Shown: positions 10,305 to 19,912, counted from the stretch's first letter. The stretch: 64,000 nt of DNA from Streptomyces sp. NRRL WC-3618 (GCF_001280005.1 NZ_LGDW01000001.1:124001-188000); one strand, 5' to 3'. Numbers and translations are program-made. The notes: a model not told the origin generated them from the sequence alone.

Positions 10305-11480
10305 ATGATCGTGCAACGTAGAGCTGTGACGGCCGTGCTGGCCGCGGCCACGCTCCTGCTCGCGGCCGGCTGCTCCTCCGACGCGGGAGGCGGCGGGGGC
10401 GCGGGCGGCAGCGACACCGCGTCGCCGAGCCGTACCGGTCCGCAGGCCGCGCCCTCCGCCCGGGCGACCGAGCCGGCCCCGCCGGCCAAAGGCTCGGTGA
10501 AGGTGCTGCGCACGGTCGCCGAGGGCCTGAAGACCCCCTGGGGCCTGGCCCCGCTGCCGGACGGCGATCTGCTCGTCTCCTCCCGTGACGAGGGCACGAT
10601 CACCCGGGTCGACTCGAAGACGGGCAAAAAGACGGAGCTGGGCGAGGTGCCGGGCGTCTCGGCGGCCGGCGAGGGTGGTCTGCTGGGCCTCGCGCTGTCT
10701 CCTTCCTTCGCGTCGGACCACATGGTCTACGCGTACTTCACGACGGACTCGGACAACCGGATCGCCCGCATGCTGTACGAGGAGAAGAAGCCGGCGGGCG
10801 AGCAGTTGGGTGCCCCGAACACGGTCCTGCGTGGCATCCCCAAGGGCTACATCCACAACGGCGGCCGGATCGCCTTCGGCCCGGACAGGATGCTGTACGC
10901 GGGCACGGGCGAGACTGGTGAGAGGGGCCTGGCGCAGGACAAGGCGTCGCTGGGCGGCAAGATCCTGCGGCTGACCCCGGAGGGCGAACCGGCCCCGGGC
11001 AACCCCTTCCCCGACTCCCCGGTGTACTCGTACGGCCACCGCAATGTGCAGGGCCTCGCCTGGGACTCGAAGCAGCGGCTGTTCGCCTCGGAGTTCGGCC
11101 AGGACACCTGGGACGAGCTGAACCAGATCAAGCCTGGCGACAACTACGGCTGGCCCGAGGCGGAGGGCGACAGCGACGACTCCGCGTTCCACAACCCCGT
11201 CGCGAAGTGGCACACGGACGACGCGTCACCCAGCGGCATCGCCTACGCCGAGGGCTCGATATGGATGGCGGGGCTGAAGGGCCAACGCCTGTGGCGGGTC
11301 CCCCTGAAGGGCACGGAGGCCGCGGCCGACCCGCAGGGCTTCCTCAAGGGCGAGTACGGCAGGCTCCGTACGGTCGTGTCGGCGGGCGGCGACAAGCTGT
11401 GGCTGGTGACCAGCGAGACAGACGGCAGGGGGTCCCCGGAGAGCGGGGACGACCGGATTCTGGAGCTTCAGGTGACGTGA
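10305..11480 (+). CDS. PQQ-dependent sugar dehydrogenase-like lipoprotein
   Basis: Secreted six-bladed beta-propeller of the glucose/sorbosone dehydrogenase family, 391 aa. The N-terminus is a lipoprotein signal with lipobox LAAGC at about residues 19-23, followed by a Gly/Ser linker. Propeller segments include GLKTPWGLAPLPDGDLLVSSRDEG, GEGGLLGLALSP, HNGGRIAFGPD and YSYGHRNVQGLAWD; the histidine in YGHRN is typical of the family's cofactor or active site. Whether it truly binds PQQ is not shown. It is probably monocistronic and attached to the outer face of the membrane. Confidence 0.88.
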   Translation: MIVQRRAVTAVLAAATLLLAAGCSSDAGGGGGAGGSDTASPSRTGPQAAPSARATEPAPPAKGSVKVLRTVAEGLKTPWGLAPLPDGDLLVSSRDEGTITRVDSKTGKKTELGEVPGVSAAGEGGLLGLALSPSFASDHMVYAYFTTDSDNRIARMLYEEKKPAGEQLGAPNTVLRGIPKGYIHNGGRIAFGPDRMLYAGTGETGERGLAQDKASLGGKILRLTPEGEPAPGNPFPDSPVYSYGHRNVQGLAWDSKQRLFASEFGQDTWDELNQIKPGDNYGWPEAEGDSDDSAFHNPVAKWHTDDASPSGIAYAEGSIWMAGLKGQRLWRVPLKGTEAAADPQGFLKGEYGRLRTVVSAGGDKLWLVTSETDGRGSPESGDDRILELQVT

Positions 11481-11482
11481 CT

Positions 11483-11740
11483 TCAGGTGACGTGAGGCGA
11501 GTCCGGCTCCTCCGCGCCTCCCGGTTCCTCCGGTTCCTCCGCGCCTCCCGGTTCCTCCGAGCTTCCGGGTTCCTCCGGCTGCTCGGAGCGGCGTATGACG
11601 ACCTTTCCGGACGCGAGGTCTATCGGCCCGCGTCCGGGGTCGGTGTCGCCGACGTCCTCGCGGGTCAGCTCCAAACGTTTCTGCTCGTCACGCGTGTGCT
11701 TGCGTCCCGGTGCGAAGAGCTCCTCGAACATGTTGAACAC
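11483..11740 (-). CDS. Small conserved Streptomyces protein, DUF6191-like
   Basis: 85 aa from a GTG start. The conserved N-terminus is MFNMFEELFAPGRKHTRDEQKRLELTREDVGDTD, and the acidic C-terminal tail has imperfect repeats of EEPGG and EEP. No catalytic motif is seen and the function is unknown. It lies 16 bp downstream of the RelE-like gene and probably shares its transcript. It ends head-on 2 bp from the sugar dehydrogenase gene. Confidence 0.75.
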   Translation of the reverse strand: MFNMFEELFAPGRKHTRDEQKRLELTREDVGDTDPGRGPIDLASGKVVIRRSEQPEEPGSSEEPGGAEEPEEPGGAEEPDSPHVT

Positions 11741-11756
11741 AAGGCATGGCTCCCGA

Positions 11757-12017
11757 CTACTCGTCTTCGATGAGCGACTGATCGAGGATCGCCACGGAAA
11801 CCAGGATCAGGAACGCCCGGTGAACCATGTAGTCGACGGTCAGGCCCGAGGCCACGGACACCACGCGGATGTCCTCGCCGCTGACCGCCTGCGACACCGG
11901 CGTGAAGGGGTCCTCGGCGAGCTTGTTCAGGCCCCGCTCCAGAAGCTTGCGCCGGTCCTCGGAGAGTGCGTCACGCTGCGCGGCAGCGCGTTCGGTGTAC
12001 TCGATCTGGTACAACAC
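11757..12017 (-). CDS. RelE/ParE-type toxin-like protein, no antitoxin seen
   Basis: 86 aa from a GTG start with GGAGG a few nt upstream. It begins YQIEYTERAAAQRDALS, has the basic helix RRKLLERGLNKLAEDPF, and ends RAFLILVSVAILDQ, the strand order of the RelE/ParE fold. In active RelE toxins the last strands carry catalytic basic residues; here this part is hydrophobic. No antitoxin-sized ORF is present in the 32 bp before it. It may be an orphan, domesticated toxin fold rather than an active ribonuclease. Confidence 0.75.
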   Translation of the reverse strand: MLYQIEYTERAAAQRDALSEDRRKLLERGLNKLAEDPFTPVSQAVSGEDIRVVSVASGLTVDYMVHRAFLILVSVAILDQSLIEDE

Positions 12018-12049
12018 AGCGCCTCCGCCAGTAGGTGGGTCTCCTGCCA

Positions 12050-15000
12050 TTATCCCGCCACCAGGCGATCCTCGGTCCCCGCCGGGAACAATCCCAGGCG
12101 ATGCGCCACCGCCGCCGCCTCTCCCCGGCCCGAGACGCCGAGTTTGGCCAGGATGTTCGAGACGTGGACGCTCGCTGTCTTCGGCGAGATGAAGAGTTCC
12201 TCGGCGATCTGGCGGTTGGTGCGGCCCGCGGAGACCAGGCGCAGTACGTCCCGTTCGCGGCTGGTGAGGCCCAGGGACTCGGCCGGGTCCGGCGCGCGAG
12301 GGGACGGGGTGCCGGTCGGGGTGAGGCGGGCGCGTTGGGCGAGGAGCGTGACGGCGTCGCCGAGGGGACGGGCGCCCAGGTGGCCGGCGACGGTGGCGGA
12401 CAGGCGGAGGAGCTCGGTCGCCCGGTCGCGGTCGTCGGGCTCCGCGCCGTCCGTCAGCAGGGCCTCGGCGAGGCGGTGGCGGACCCGGGCGAGGTCGTAG
12501 GGGCGGTCGAGGGCCTCGAACGCGGTGACGAGCCGTGACCAGGTGTCGGGGGTGGCCGTGCCGTCGGCGCGCTGGAGTTCGGCGCGGACCCACTGCTCGT
12601 GGGCGAGCCAGACGGGGGCGTCCGTGGTGAGCTTCTTGGCGGTGTCGAGGATCCGGGCCAGGATCTCGGGGCGGCCCGGCGCGGCGGTGGACAGGGCGCG
12701 GGCGTCGGACTCCGCGATGGTCGCGGCGAGGAGCAGCGGCCAGCCGTAGCGATGGGTGCCGGGCGGGAAGCCGGCGTCCAGGGCGTGGCCCAGTTCGGTG
12801 CGGACGTCGAGGAGGCGGCCCTCGGCGGCGGCGACGCCGATGGTGACGAGGGCGAGCAGCAGGTCGTGCTGGGGCATGGGGTCGTGGGTGCCGAAGTGCT
12901 CGTGCGCGGTGGCGAGTTGGCGCGCGGCCTCGGACAGGTCGCCCCGGCCCAGGGCGAGCCGGGCCAGGCAGATGGCGCCGGCGCCCTGCGGCTTGGTGCT
13001 CTGTCCGCGCCGTAGCGCGTGGGCCGCGGCCTCGGCGGCGTCCTGCCAGCGGCCGAGTGAGTACAGCGCTTCGGAGAGGTTGCCCCACACCCAGGCCTCG
13101 GAGTCCAGCAGCCCGAACTGCCGGGTGTAGGCGACCCCCTCCTCCAGAATGGGGAGGGCTTCCTGGGAACGGCCGACCGCTTCCAGTCCGTTGGGGAGGT
13201 TGACGTAGGCGCGTCCGGCGACGAAGAAGACGTTCTCCGCGACCGCCCGTTCCTTGACCTCGCGCATCTGCGCGAACCCGGTCTCCGCGGCCCCGGCGTC
13301 GACCAGGAGGCCGCCGTGGGTGAGGCGGGCGTGCAGTTCGATCTCGGCGGCGCCCACCATCCGGGCGTACTCGACCGCCTGTTCGGCGGCGGCGAGGGCC
13401 TCGGGGCCGGGGCAGTGCAGCATCGACCAGGCGGCGACGTTGGCGAGGACCTCGGCGTGGACCTCCGAGGGCGGCAGGCCCCGTACGAGCTCCTGGGCGG
13501 TGCCCAGTTCCTTCCAGCCGTCGCCTCGGGACTGGGCCTGGACCAGGCGGGAGCGCTGGCACCAGAACCAGGCGGCGCGCAGGGGGTCACCGTCGTCCTC
13601 CAGGAGGTGCAGCGCACGCTTGATGATCTTCAGGGCGCGGTCCCGCTCCCCGCACAGCCGGCCCGCGACCGCGGCCTCGGCCATCAGGTCGAGGTAGTGC
13701 AGCGGGGTGGTGGCCGGGTCACAGCCACAGGGCGGGTAGACCTCGGTGTAGTCGACGGGGCGCAGGGTGGTCCGTACGGCGTCTGGGGCCGTGTCCCAGA
13801 GCTCCATCGCCCGTTCGAGGAGCCGTAGTTGCTCGGAGTAGGCGTATCGGCGGCGGGCGGTGACCGAGGCGTCCAGGACGGCCGGGAGGGCCTTGGCCGG
13901 GTCGTGGGCGTGGTACCAGTAGCTGGCCAGGCGGGTTGTTCGTTCGTCGGCGGGGACGAGCGTCGGCTCGGCTTCCAGGGCCTCGGCGTAGCGGCGGTTG
14001 AGGCGGGAGCGTTCGCCGGGGAGGAGGTCGTCGCCGACGGCCTCGCGGACCAGGGAGTGGCGGAAGCGGTAGCCGTCGCCGTCCGGGGTGGCGAGCAGGA
14101 TGTTGGCGCCGACGGCCGCGCGCAGCGCCTCGATGAGGTCGTCCTCGGCGAGTCCGGCGACGGCGGCGAGCAGCCGGTACTCGACGGTGGAGCCGCCCTC
14201 GGCGACGATCCGGGCCACCCGCTGGGCGCTCTCGGGCAGGCTCTCGACGCGGACGAGGAGAAGGTCGCGGAGAGTGTCCGTGAGCCGGGTGCGGCAGCCC
14301 TCGTGGGCGGCGACGGCGAGTTCCTCGACGAAGAACGCGTTGCCGTCGGAGCGGTCGAAGATCTCGTCGATCTGGGCCGGTTCGGGTTCGGTGGCGAGGA
14401 TGCCGGCGATCTGGCGGCCCACTTCGGCACGGTTGAAGCGGCTCAGCTCGATCCGGCGGACCGTGCGCAGCCGGTCCAGTTCGGCGAGGAGGGGGCGCAG
14501 CGGATGGCGGCGGTGGATGTCGTCGGCGCGGTAGGTGGCGAGGACGACGAGGCGGCCGGTGCGCAGGGTGCGGAAGAGGTAGGCCAGGAGGTGGCGGGTG
14601 GAGGCGTCGGCCCAGTGGAGGTCTTCGAGGGCGACGACGACCGTGCGGTCCGCGGCGACGCGTTCCAGGAGGCGGGCGGTGAGTTCGAAGAGGCGCGCCA
14701 GGCCCTCCTCGTCGTGCCGTCCGGCGCTGGTCTCGCCCAACTCGGGCAGCAGCCGGGCCAGTTCCTCCTCCTGCCCGGCAGCGGCGGCGGCCAACTCCTC
14801 GGGCAGCGCGCGGCGCAGGGCGCGCAGGGCGGTGGAGAAGGGCGCGAAGGGCAGTCCGTCGGCGCCGATCTCGACGCAGCCGCCGAGCGCGACGACGGCG
14901 CCCAGGCGGTTCGCCGCGTCGGCGAACTCCTCGACGAGCCGGGTCTTGCCGACTCCGGCCTCCCCACCGAGCAGCAACGCCTGCGGCTCTCCGGAGGCGG

Positions 15001-15109
15001 CGCGGGCCAGCGCGTCGTGCAACACCCCCAACTCATCGCTGCGACCGACGAACACCGGACAGACGGACCTGGTCTCCACGGGCCAGAGCATCGCACAGGG
15101 CTCTGACAT
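12050..15109 (-). CDS. LuxR-family regulator with AAA ATPase domain (LAL type)
   Basis: Large ATP-binding transcription regulator of the MalT/LAL group, 1019 aa from the ATG giving MSEPCAMLWP (a start six codons later is also possible). The Walker A motif GGEAGVGKTRL is near residue 40, Walker B is in VVVALEDLHWAD, a long tetratricopeptide-like helical middle follows, and the C-terminal LuxR helix-turn-helix runs from LTSRERDVLRLVSAGRTNRQI to NILAKLGVSGR. The signal it senses is unknown. The longer upstream reading is low-complexity and unlikely. Confidence 0.92.
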   Translation of the reverse strand: MSEPCAMLWPVETRSVCPVFVGRSDELGVLHDALARAASGEPQALLLGGEAGVGKTRLVEEFADAANRLGAVVALGGCVEIGADGLPFAPFSTALRALRRALPEELAAAAAGQEEELARLLPELGETSAGRHDEEGLARLFELTARLLERVAADRTVVVALEDLHWADASTRHLLAYLFRTLRTGRLVVLATYRADDIHRRHPLRPLLAELDRLRTVRRIELSRFNRAEVGRQIAGILATEPEPAQIDEIFDRSDGNAFFVEELAVAAHEGCRTRLTDTLRDLLLVRVESLPESAQRVARIVAEGGSTVEYRLLAAVAGLAEDDLIEALRAAVGANILLATPDGDGYRFRHSLVREAVGDDLLPGERSRLNRRYAEALEAEPTLVPADERTTRLASYWYHAHDPAKALPAVLDASVTARRRYAYSEQLRLLERAMELWDTAPDAVRTTLRPVDYTEVYPPCGCDPATTPLHYLDLMAEAAVAGRLCGERDRALKIIKRALHLLEDDGDPLRAAWFWCQRSRLVQAQSRGDGWKELGTAQELVRGLPPSEVHAEVLANVAAWSMLHCPGPEALAAAEQAVEYARMVGAAEIELHARLTHGGLLVDAGAAETGFAQMREVKERAVAENVFFVAGRAYVNLPNGLEAVGRSQEALPILEEGVAYTRQFGLLDSEAWVWGNLSEALYSLGRWQDAAEAAAHALRRGQSTKPQGAGAICLARLALGRGDLSEAARQLATAHEHFGTHDPMPQHDLLLALVTIGVAAAEGRLLDVRTELGHALDAGFPPGTHRYGWPLLLAATIAESDARALSTAAPGRPEILARILDTAKKLTTDAPVWLAHEQWVRAELQRADGTATPDTWSRLVTAFEALDRPYDLARVRHRLAEALLTDGAEPDDRDRATELLRLSATVAGHLGARPLGDAVTLLAQRARLTPTGTPSPRAPDPAESLGLTSRERDVLRLVSAGRTNRQIAEELFISPKTASVHVSNILAKLGVSGRGEAAAVAHRLGLFPAGTEDRLVAG

Positions 15110-15348
15110 CGCGGGACTGGTTATCGAGCCGATGGCCGCGGTGCCGGGCGGGAGGGCGGGCGACATGCCGGACGGGCCGGTCGCCGAGCGGGCGACCGGC
15201 CCGTTGCCGGTGGTGGAGCGGACTGAGGCGGCGTGCGCGGGGCGGAGCGCCGCGGTGGGATCAGTGGTGGCCGACGCGCTGCCGGACCCGGGGCGGCCGG
15301 CATGTGACGCGCTGGATTCCGTACGGCTGTCCGCCCGTCCCCCGGGCC

Positions 15349-15534
15349 TCACGCGGCCCGGGTGAACCAGTGGCGGCGCTGGTCGTCGGGATGCACCTCG
15401 CCCTCGGCGGCGCGGCCGGATTCCTCGCGGCGGGCGGCGCGGGCGCTCCGGACCGCTTCCCGGGCCAGGCGCTCGTCCGCGGCCTCGCGCCGCAGTTCGG
15501 CGGAGCGGAACTGGTGGAGTTCGTACTCGAACAT
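15349..15534 (-). CDS. Small conserved hypothetical protein, 61 aa
   Basis: Arg/Glu/Ala-rich helical protein MFEYELHQFRSAELRREAADERLAREAVRSARAARREES and onward, ending HWFTRAA. Length and composition fit a family of short Streptomyces proteins of unknown function. It has its own start region after the terminator of the upstream gene. No domain is recognised. Confidence 0.6.
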   Translation of the reverse strand: MFEYELHQFRSAELRREAADERLAREAVRSARAARREESGRAAEGEVHPDDQRRHWFTRAA

Positions 15535-15671
15535 GTGATGCCCCTCAGGTCTGAGACGAGATCGGTTGGTCTTCGCTCTCTGCGATGACTCAACCTTCGT
15601 CTCCCAGGGGGGTCGGCCGCATCGGGAGAGTTCCGCATCTTCCGATGGGGTGGGGGCCTTAGAAACGGAGG

Positions 15672-15722
15672 GAGGGGCCTCAGACGGGTCGTAAGGTGCT
15701 GACGACCGACCTAAGGCCCCTC
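15672..15722 (-). terminator. Long intergenic hairpin terminator
   Basis: Arms GAGGGGCCT (15672-15680) and AGGCCCCTC (15714-15722) enclose a second pairing GGTCGT/ACGACC, giving an extended stem. It lies 26 bp past the stop of the membrane protein gene upstream on the minus strand and probably terminates that transcript. Confidence 0.65.
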
Positions 15723-15748
15723 ATGACGTGCGGTGATTCCGCCCCGGG

Positions 15749-16372
15749 TCAGGGCGCGGAGGGCAGGCCCAGCAGGACGTCGGTGTACTTGAGGACCGCG
15801 AGGAGCAGTCCGAGGACGCCGAGCGCGACGCCCGCCCAGGAGACCGACTTGATCCAGGCGGCCTGCGGCTTGCCCGGGGCGCCGAACGCGGGCCGGGCGA
15901 GGGCCGCGACACCGACGAGCAGCCCGAGGAGCGCGAAGATGCCGGCCCAGAGCGCGGTGGTCTGCCAGGCGTCGCCGTAGACCTCCTTGATCTGGGTGGC
16001 GACGCTCGCCTGGGACGCGGTATGCAGCTGGCCGACGAGCGTCTCGCGCGCGGCGGCCACCGTGCCCATCCAGCTGCCGGTGAGCGAGACGAAGCCGAGG
16101 ACGGCGGACGCGACGGCGGCAGCGCCCTGGCCCACCCCGGAGTCCGCCTTCTCGGCCGCGATCCCTGCCTCGTCCAGGTCTTCCAGGTCCTCGATGTCGT
16201 CGCCCTCGTACGCGTCGGCGTCGCCCAGGACCTCGACCTCGGTGTCGGCCGCGGCCTCGGTCGGCTGCTCGTCCTTGGTGATGTCCACCGTGTCGTTACC
16301 GCTCTTCACGTCGTCACTCTTCGCCTCGGTACCGGTCTCGGCGCCGGTCTCGTCTGCTGTCTTGGTTCCCAT
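15749..16372 (-). CDS. Membrane protein with acidic N-terminal tail, unknown function
   Basis: 207 aa from the ATG giving MGTKTADETG. Residues 1-75 are a disordered Asp/Glu-rich region. Three or four hydrophobic segments follow (for example VASAVLGFVSLTGSW, TALWAGIFALLGLLVGVAAL, WAGVALGVLGLLLAVL). The segment between the first two helices may be extracellular. No family motif is recognised. It lies 35 bp after the GNAT gene. Confidence 0.75.
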   Translation of the reverse strand: MGTKTADETGAETGTEAKSDDVKSGNDTVDITKDEQPTEAAADTEVEVLGDADAYEGDDIEDLEDLDEAGIAAEKADSGVGQGAAAVASAVLGFVSLTGSWMGTVAAARETLVGQLHTASQASVATQIKEVYGDAWQTTALWAGIFALLGLLVGVAALARPAFGAPGKPQAAWIKSVSWAGVALGVLGLLLAVLKYTDVLLGLPSAP

Positions 16373-16407
16373 ACGCCGCACCGTACGGACGTCGTCTGAG
16401 AAGTTCC

Positions 16408-16983
16408 TTAATGATCCCTGTGAGCGGCACGCGCGCGTGCGGCACGCCACTCGGGCGCGAGTACCGACCAGATCTCGGTGTCCGCGCGGACCCCCCGGTG
16501 CGGGTAGTTCTCCCGCAGCAGGCCCTCACGGCTCATGCCCAGCCGCCGCGCCACGTTGATGCTCGCTTCGTTGACGGACGACGCGTGCCACTCCACACGG
16601 TGGATGCCACGTACGTCAATCGCCCAGTCGATCAGGACACGCATCGCGCGCGTGATCAGTCCGCGTCCGGTGCCGGCCGGTTCCAGCCAGCAGCCCACCT
16701 CGCAGTTGCCCTGCTCCGCGCTGAAGTTGAGGAACAGCACCCCGCCGACGAGCTTCCCGTCCAGCCAGATCCCGTGCAGCGACCCGGTGTCGGCGGCGCG
16801 CTGGTCGGCGTACCGCTGGAGCTGGGCGCGGGCGGAGTCGAGGTCCGTGGACTTCATGCCGAAGGGGACGTGGCGGGTGATGAAGTCCCGCCCCCGGTCG
16901 AGGTGTGCGAGGAACTCCTCGGCGTGCCAGGGCTCCAGGGGGCGCAGTTCGGCGCCGTCGTCACCCAGGGATATCGCGTACAT
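16408..16983 (-). CDS. GNAT-family N-acetyltransferase (RimJ/RimL-like)
   Basis: Transfers acetyl from acetyl-CoA to an amino group, often a ribosomal protein N-terminus in this subgroup. 191 aa. It shows the GNAT core: GGVLFLNFSAEQGNCEVGCWLEPAGTGRGLITRAM carries the acetyl-CoA pyrophosphate loop, followed by IHRVEWHASSVNEASINVARRLGMSREG. Its start overlaps the end of the MMPL transporter gene by 23 bp, so the two are translationally coupled. The substrate is unknown. Confidence 0.9.
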   Translation of the reverse strand: MYAISLGDDGAELRPLEPWHAEEFLAHLDRGRDFITRHVPFGMKSTDLDSARAQLQRYADQRAADTGSLHGIWLDGKLVGGVLFLNFSAEQGNCEVGCWLEPAGTGRGLITRAMRVLIDWAIDVRGIHRVEWHASSVNEASINVARRLGMSREGLLRENYPHRGVRADTEIWSVLAPEWRAARARAAHRDH

Positions 16984-19291
16984 CCTGCGGTCGCTCCTTC
17001 ACCAGTACATCCCGTACGTCCATGACCTCTACGTCCATGGCCCCTACGTCCATGACCGCGACGTCGGTGACATCTGCGTCGGTCACGCCCGGAATGCTCG
17101 CACGCGCGGCCTCCTCGGCGCCCGACGGTCGCGCGGCGGCGACGCGGCACTCGGGCGGCTCGATGCTGATGCGCGGCAGCCGCCTGTCCAGCCAGCGGGG
17201 CAGCCACCAGTTGGCGCCGCCGAGCAGGTGCATCAACGCGGGCACCAGGAGTGTGCGCAGGACGAAGGCGTCGAGGGCGACGGCGGCGGCCAGGGCGATG
17301 CCGAACATGGCTATCACCCGGTCGCCGCTCAGCACGAACGCGAGGAAGACGGAGATCATGATGACCGCCGCGGAGTTGATCACGCGGCTGGTCTCGGCGA
17401 GGCCGACCCGGACGGCGCGCCGGTTGTCGCCGGTCTCCAGCCACTCCTCGTACATCCGGCTGACCAGGAAGACCTGGTAGTCCATGGAGAGCCCGAAGAG
17501 GACCGAGACCATGATCACGGGGAGGAAGGGCTCGATCGGGCCCGCGCTGCCGAGGCCCAGCAGTTCGCTTCCCCAGCCCCACTGGAAGATCGCGACGACG
17601 ACCCCGAACGCGGAGGCGACGGCGGCCACGTTCATCGCGGCGGCCTTGAGCGGGATGCCGAGGGAGCGGAACGCGAGCAGGAGCAGCAGACAGCCCAGGC
17701 CGATCACGACACCGACGAACAGCGGCAACTTACCGACGATCACATCCGCGAAGTCGTCGTAGCTCGCCGTGACCCCGCCGACGTACAGGTCGAGCGAGGT
17801 ACCGGTCTCCGCGCGCGGGAGCACCCTCTCGCGCAGCCGCTCCACCAGGTCACTGGTCCGCGCGGACTGCGGGGAGGACGTCGGTACGACGGTGAGGTAC
17901 CCGGTGGCGCCGCTCGGGCTGTAGGTCACCGGGGAGGCCGACGCGACGCCCTCGGTGGTCCGCAGGGTCGCGGCGAGGTTGTCGAGAACGAGCTTGTCCT
18001 CGGCGTCGCCCACATGGGTCACGAGGGTGAGCGGGCCGTTGACGCCGGGGCCGAAACCGTCGGCGAGGAGGTCGTAGGCCTGCCGTGTGGTCGTCGCTTT
18101 CGGGTTGTTTCCCTGGTCGGAGGTGCCGAGGTGGAGCGAGAGCGTGGGCAGGGCGAGCAGCGCGATGACGACCAGGGCGGCGGCGCCGAGCACCTTGGGG
18201 TGGCGTTCGACGAACACGGACCAGCGGGCGGCGAACCCGGTGGGCAGCTCCGGCTCGGGCCCGTGCTCGGCCAGCCTGCGCCGCTCGCGCCGGTTCAGGG
18301 CGCGCGGCCCGATGAACGACAGCAGGGCGGGGAGCAGGGTCACGGAGGCCGCGACCGTCAGGATCACCGTCAGCGAGGCCGCGATCGCGACGCCGTTGAG
18401 GAAGCCGAGGCGCAGGATCAGCATCCCCAGCAGGGCTATGCAAACGGTCGCACCCGCGAAGACGACGGCGCGTCCGGTGGTCGTGACGGCGTTGGTGGCG
18501 GCTTCGGCGACGGACAGGCCGCGTTTGAGGCCCCGCCGGTGTCTGGTGACGATGAACAGCGCGTAGTCGATGCCGACGCCGAGCCCGATCAGCATGCCGA
18601 GCATGGGCGCGAAGTCGGCGACGGTCATCGCGTGCCCGAGCAGCACGATCCCTGCGTACGCCGTGCCGACGCTCACCAGCGCGGTGGCGATGGGCAGCAC
18701 GGAGGCGGCGAGCGAACCGAAGGCGAGGAACAGCACGAGGGCCGCGACGACCACCCCGATGACCTCGGCGAGATGCCCGCCGGGCGACTCGGTGAGCGCG
18801 ATGGCGCTGCCGCCCAGCTCCACCTGGAGCCCGTCGGCGCGCGCCGCCTGGGCCGCGTCGACGACGGCCCGCGCCTCGCCCTTGCCGATGTCCTCGGCGG
18901 ACTTGTCGAAGGTGACGGTGGCGTACGCCGTCCGCGCGTCGGCACTGATCCGGCTGGAGCCGCGGCCCTCGTACGGGCTGTCGACCGAGGCCACGCCGGG
19001 CAGGTCGGCGACGCGGTCCAGGGTGCGGGTCATCGTCTGTTCGACGTCCGGGGCGCGGACCGTACCGGCGGCGGTGTGCCAGACGACGGTGTCGGTGTCT
19101 CCACCGAGCCCGGGGAAGCCTTCCTCCAGGAGCTGGGTGGCGCGGCCCGATTCGGTGCCCGGGGCCTCGTAGTCGTTCGAGTACGCCGAGCCCATGACAG
19201 CGGCGGCGGCGGTCACCCCGGCGAAGGCGGCGAGCCAGATGAGAACGACGACGAGGCGGTGCCTGACACACCAGCGTGCGAGGACTGCCAC
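16961..19291 (-). CDS. MMPL-family RND-type transporter
   Basis: 776 aa from a GTG start placed at VAVLARWCVRHRLVVVLIW, where the first membrane helix begins; an in-frame extension upstream is not convincing. Two MMPL halves each have one large extracytoplasmic loop and about six helices, including GLGVGIDYALFIVTRHRRGL and LFGLSMDYQVFLVSRMYEEWLETGDN with the conserved GxxxDY pairs used in proton coupling. The family exports lipids or small molecules. The substrate is unknown. It is coupled to the downstream acetyltransferase. Confidence 0.92.
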   Translation of the reverse strand: MAVLARWCVRHRLVVVLIWLAAFAGVTAAAAVMGSAYSNDYEAPGTESGRATQLLEEGFPGLGGDTDTVVWHTAAGTVRAPDVEQTMTRTLDRVADLPGVASVDSPYEGRGSSRISADARTAYATVTFDKSAEDIGKGEARAVVDAAQAARADGLQVELGGSAIALTESPGGHLAEVIGVVVAALVLFLAFGSLAASVLPIATALVSVGTAYAGIVLLGHAMTVADFAPMLGMLIGLGVGIDYALFIVTRHRRGLKRGLSVAEAATNAVTTTGRAVVFAGATVCIALLGMLILRLGFLNGVAIAASLTVILTVAASVTLLPALLSFIGPRALNRRERRRLAEHGPEPELPTGFAARWSVFVERHPKVLGAAALVVIALLALPTLSLHLGTSDQGNNPKATTTRQAYDLLADGFGPGVNGPLTLVTHVGDAEDKLVLDNLAATLRTTEGVASASPVTYSPSGATGYLTVVPTSSPQSARTSDLVERLRERVLPRAETGTSLDLYVGGVTASYDDFADVIVGKLPLFVGVVIGLGCLLLLLAFRSLGIPLKAAAMNVAAVASAFGVVVAIFQWGWGSELLGLGSAGPIEPFLPVIMVSVLFGLSMDYQVFLVSRMYEEWLETGDNRRAVRVGLAETSRVINSAAVIMISVFLAFVLSGDRVIAMFGIALAAAVALDAFVLRTLLVPALMHLLGGANWWLPRWLDRRLPRISIEPPECRVAAARPSGAEEAARASIPGVTDADVTDVAVMDVGAMDVEVMDVRDVLVKERPQDVRDIPG

Positions 19292-19489
19292 AGACGTGCT
19301 CCCTGACCGAAGAGTGGATCTTTGACCGGGAACCGTTGTGAATGAACAGAAAGGCCCGCAAAGAAACGAAAGGACGCAAGAGTGATGCCGAACCACTGTT
19401 ACAGGCGTCGATGATCGTTTGAGCCGTAAGTGCCCTTATTCGCAAGAGTGCGAGTCATGTCACAGGACAGTCACGGGGACTCTGTCGCC

Positions 19490-19795
19490 TCAGTCGAACT
19501 GGTCTCCGAGCGCCATCACCATCACGCCGACGATCAGCAGCCACAGGGCCCGCCGGGTGCGCCCCCGCGCCCCCAGCACCGACGCGAACGCGCAGACGGC
19601 GGCCCCGAAGGCGTACGCGCTCGGTACGAGGACGGGCAGGGAAGCCGTGAGACGGAGCGAGGAGGCCACGAGCCCTACGAGGGCCAGCAGCGCCCCGGTC
19701 CCGGTCGCCGTCCAGCGGGCCCGCCGCGCGTCCAGCGCAGCGTCCTCGTAGTCCTCCGCGGTGTCCTCCGCGTGCTCCTCCGCTTTCTCGTCCAT
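19490..19795 (-). CDS. Small membrane protein, 101 aa
   Basis: An acidic N-terminus (MDEKAEEHAEDTAEDYEDAALDARR) is followed by three hydrophobic stretches: GALLALVGLVASSL, SLPVLVPSAYAFGAAVCAFASVL and ALWLLIVGVMVMALGDQFD. It resembles short Streptomyces integral-membrane proteins of unknown role. It is monocistronic by spacing. Confidence 0.7.
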   Translation of the reverse strand: MDEKAEEHAEDTAEDYEDAALDARRARWTATGTGALLALVGLVASSLRLTASLPVLVPSAYAFGAAVCAFASVLGARGRTRRALWLLIVGVMVMALGDQFD

Positions 19796-19864
19796 GGCGC
19801 GGGAGCGTACCGTGCCCAGCCGGGAATCCGGATGCCTGCCTGGCTTCGTACGAGGCGTAAAGCC

Positions 19865-19899
19865 TGAGGGGCGCGTCGGGAAATCCGACGCGCCCCTCA
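19865..19899 (-). terminator. Strong terminator downstream of gatB
   Basis: Perfect 15-bp inverted repeat TGAGGGGCGCGTCGG / CCGACGCGCCCCTCA with a 5-nt loop, starting 14 bp past the gatB stop. It ends the gatCAB operon. The symmetry would let it work in both directions. Confidence 0.85.
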
Positions 19900-19912
19900 G
19901 ATGCTGTTCGGC

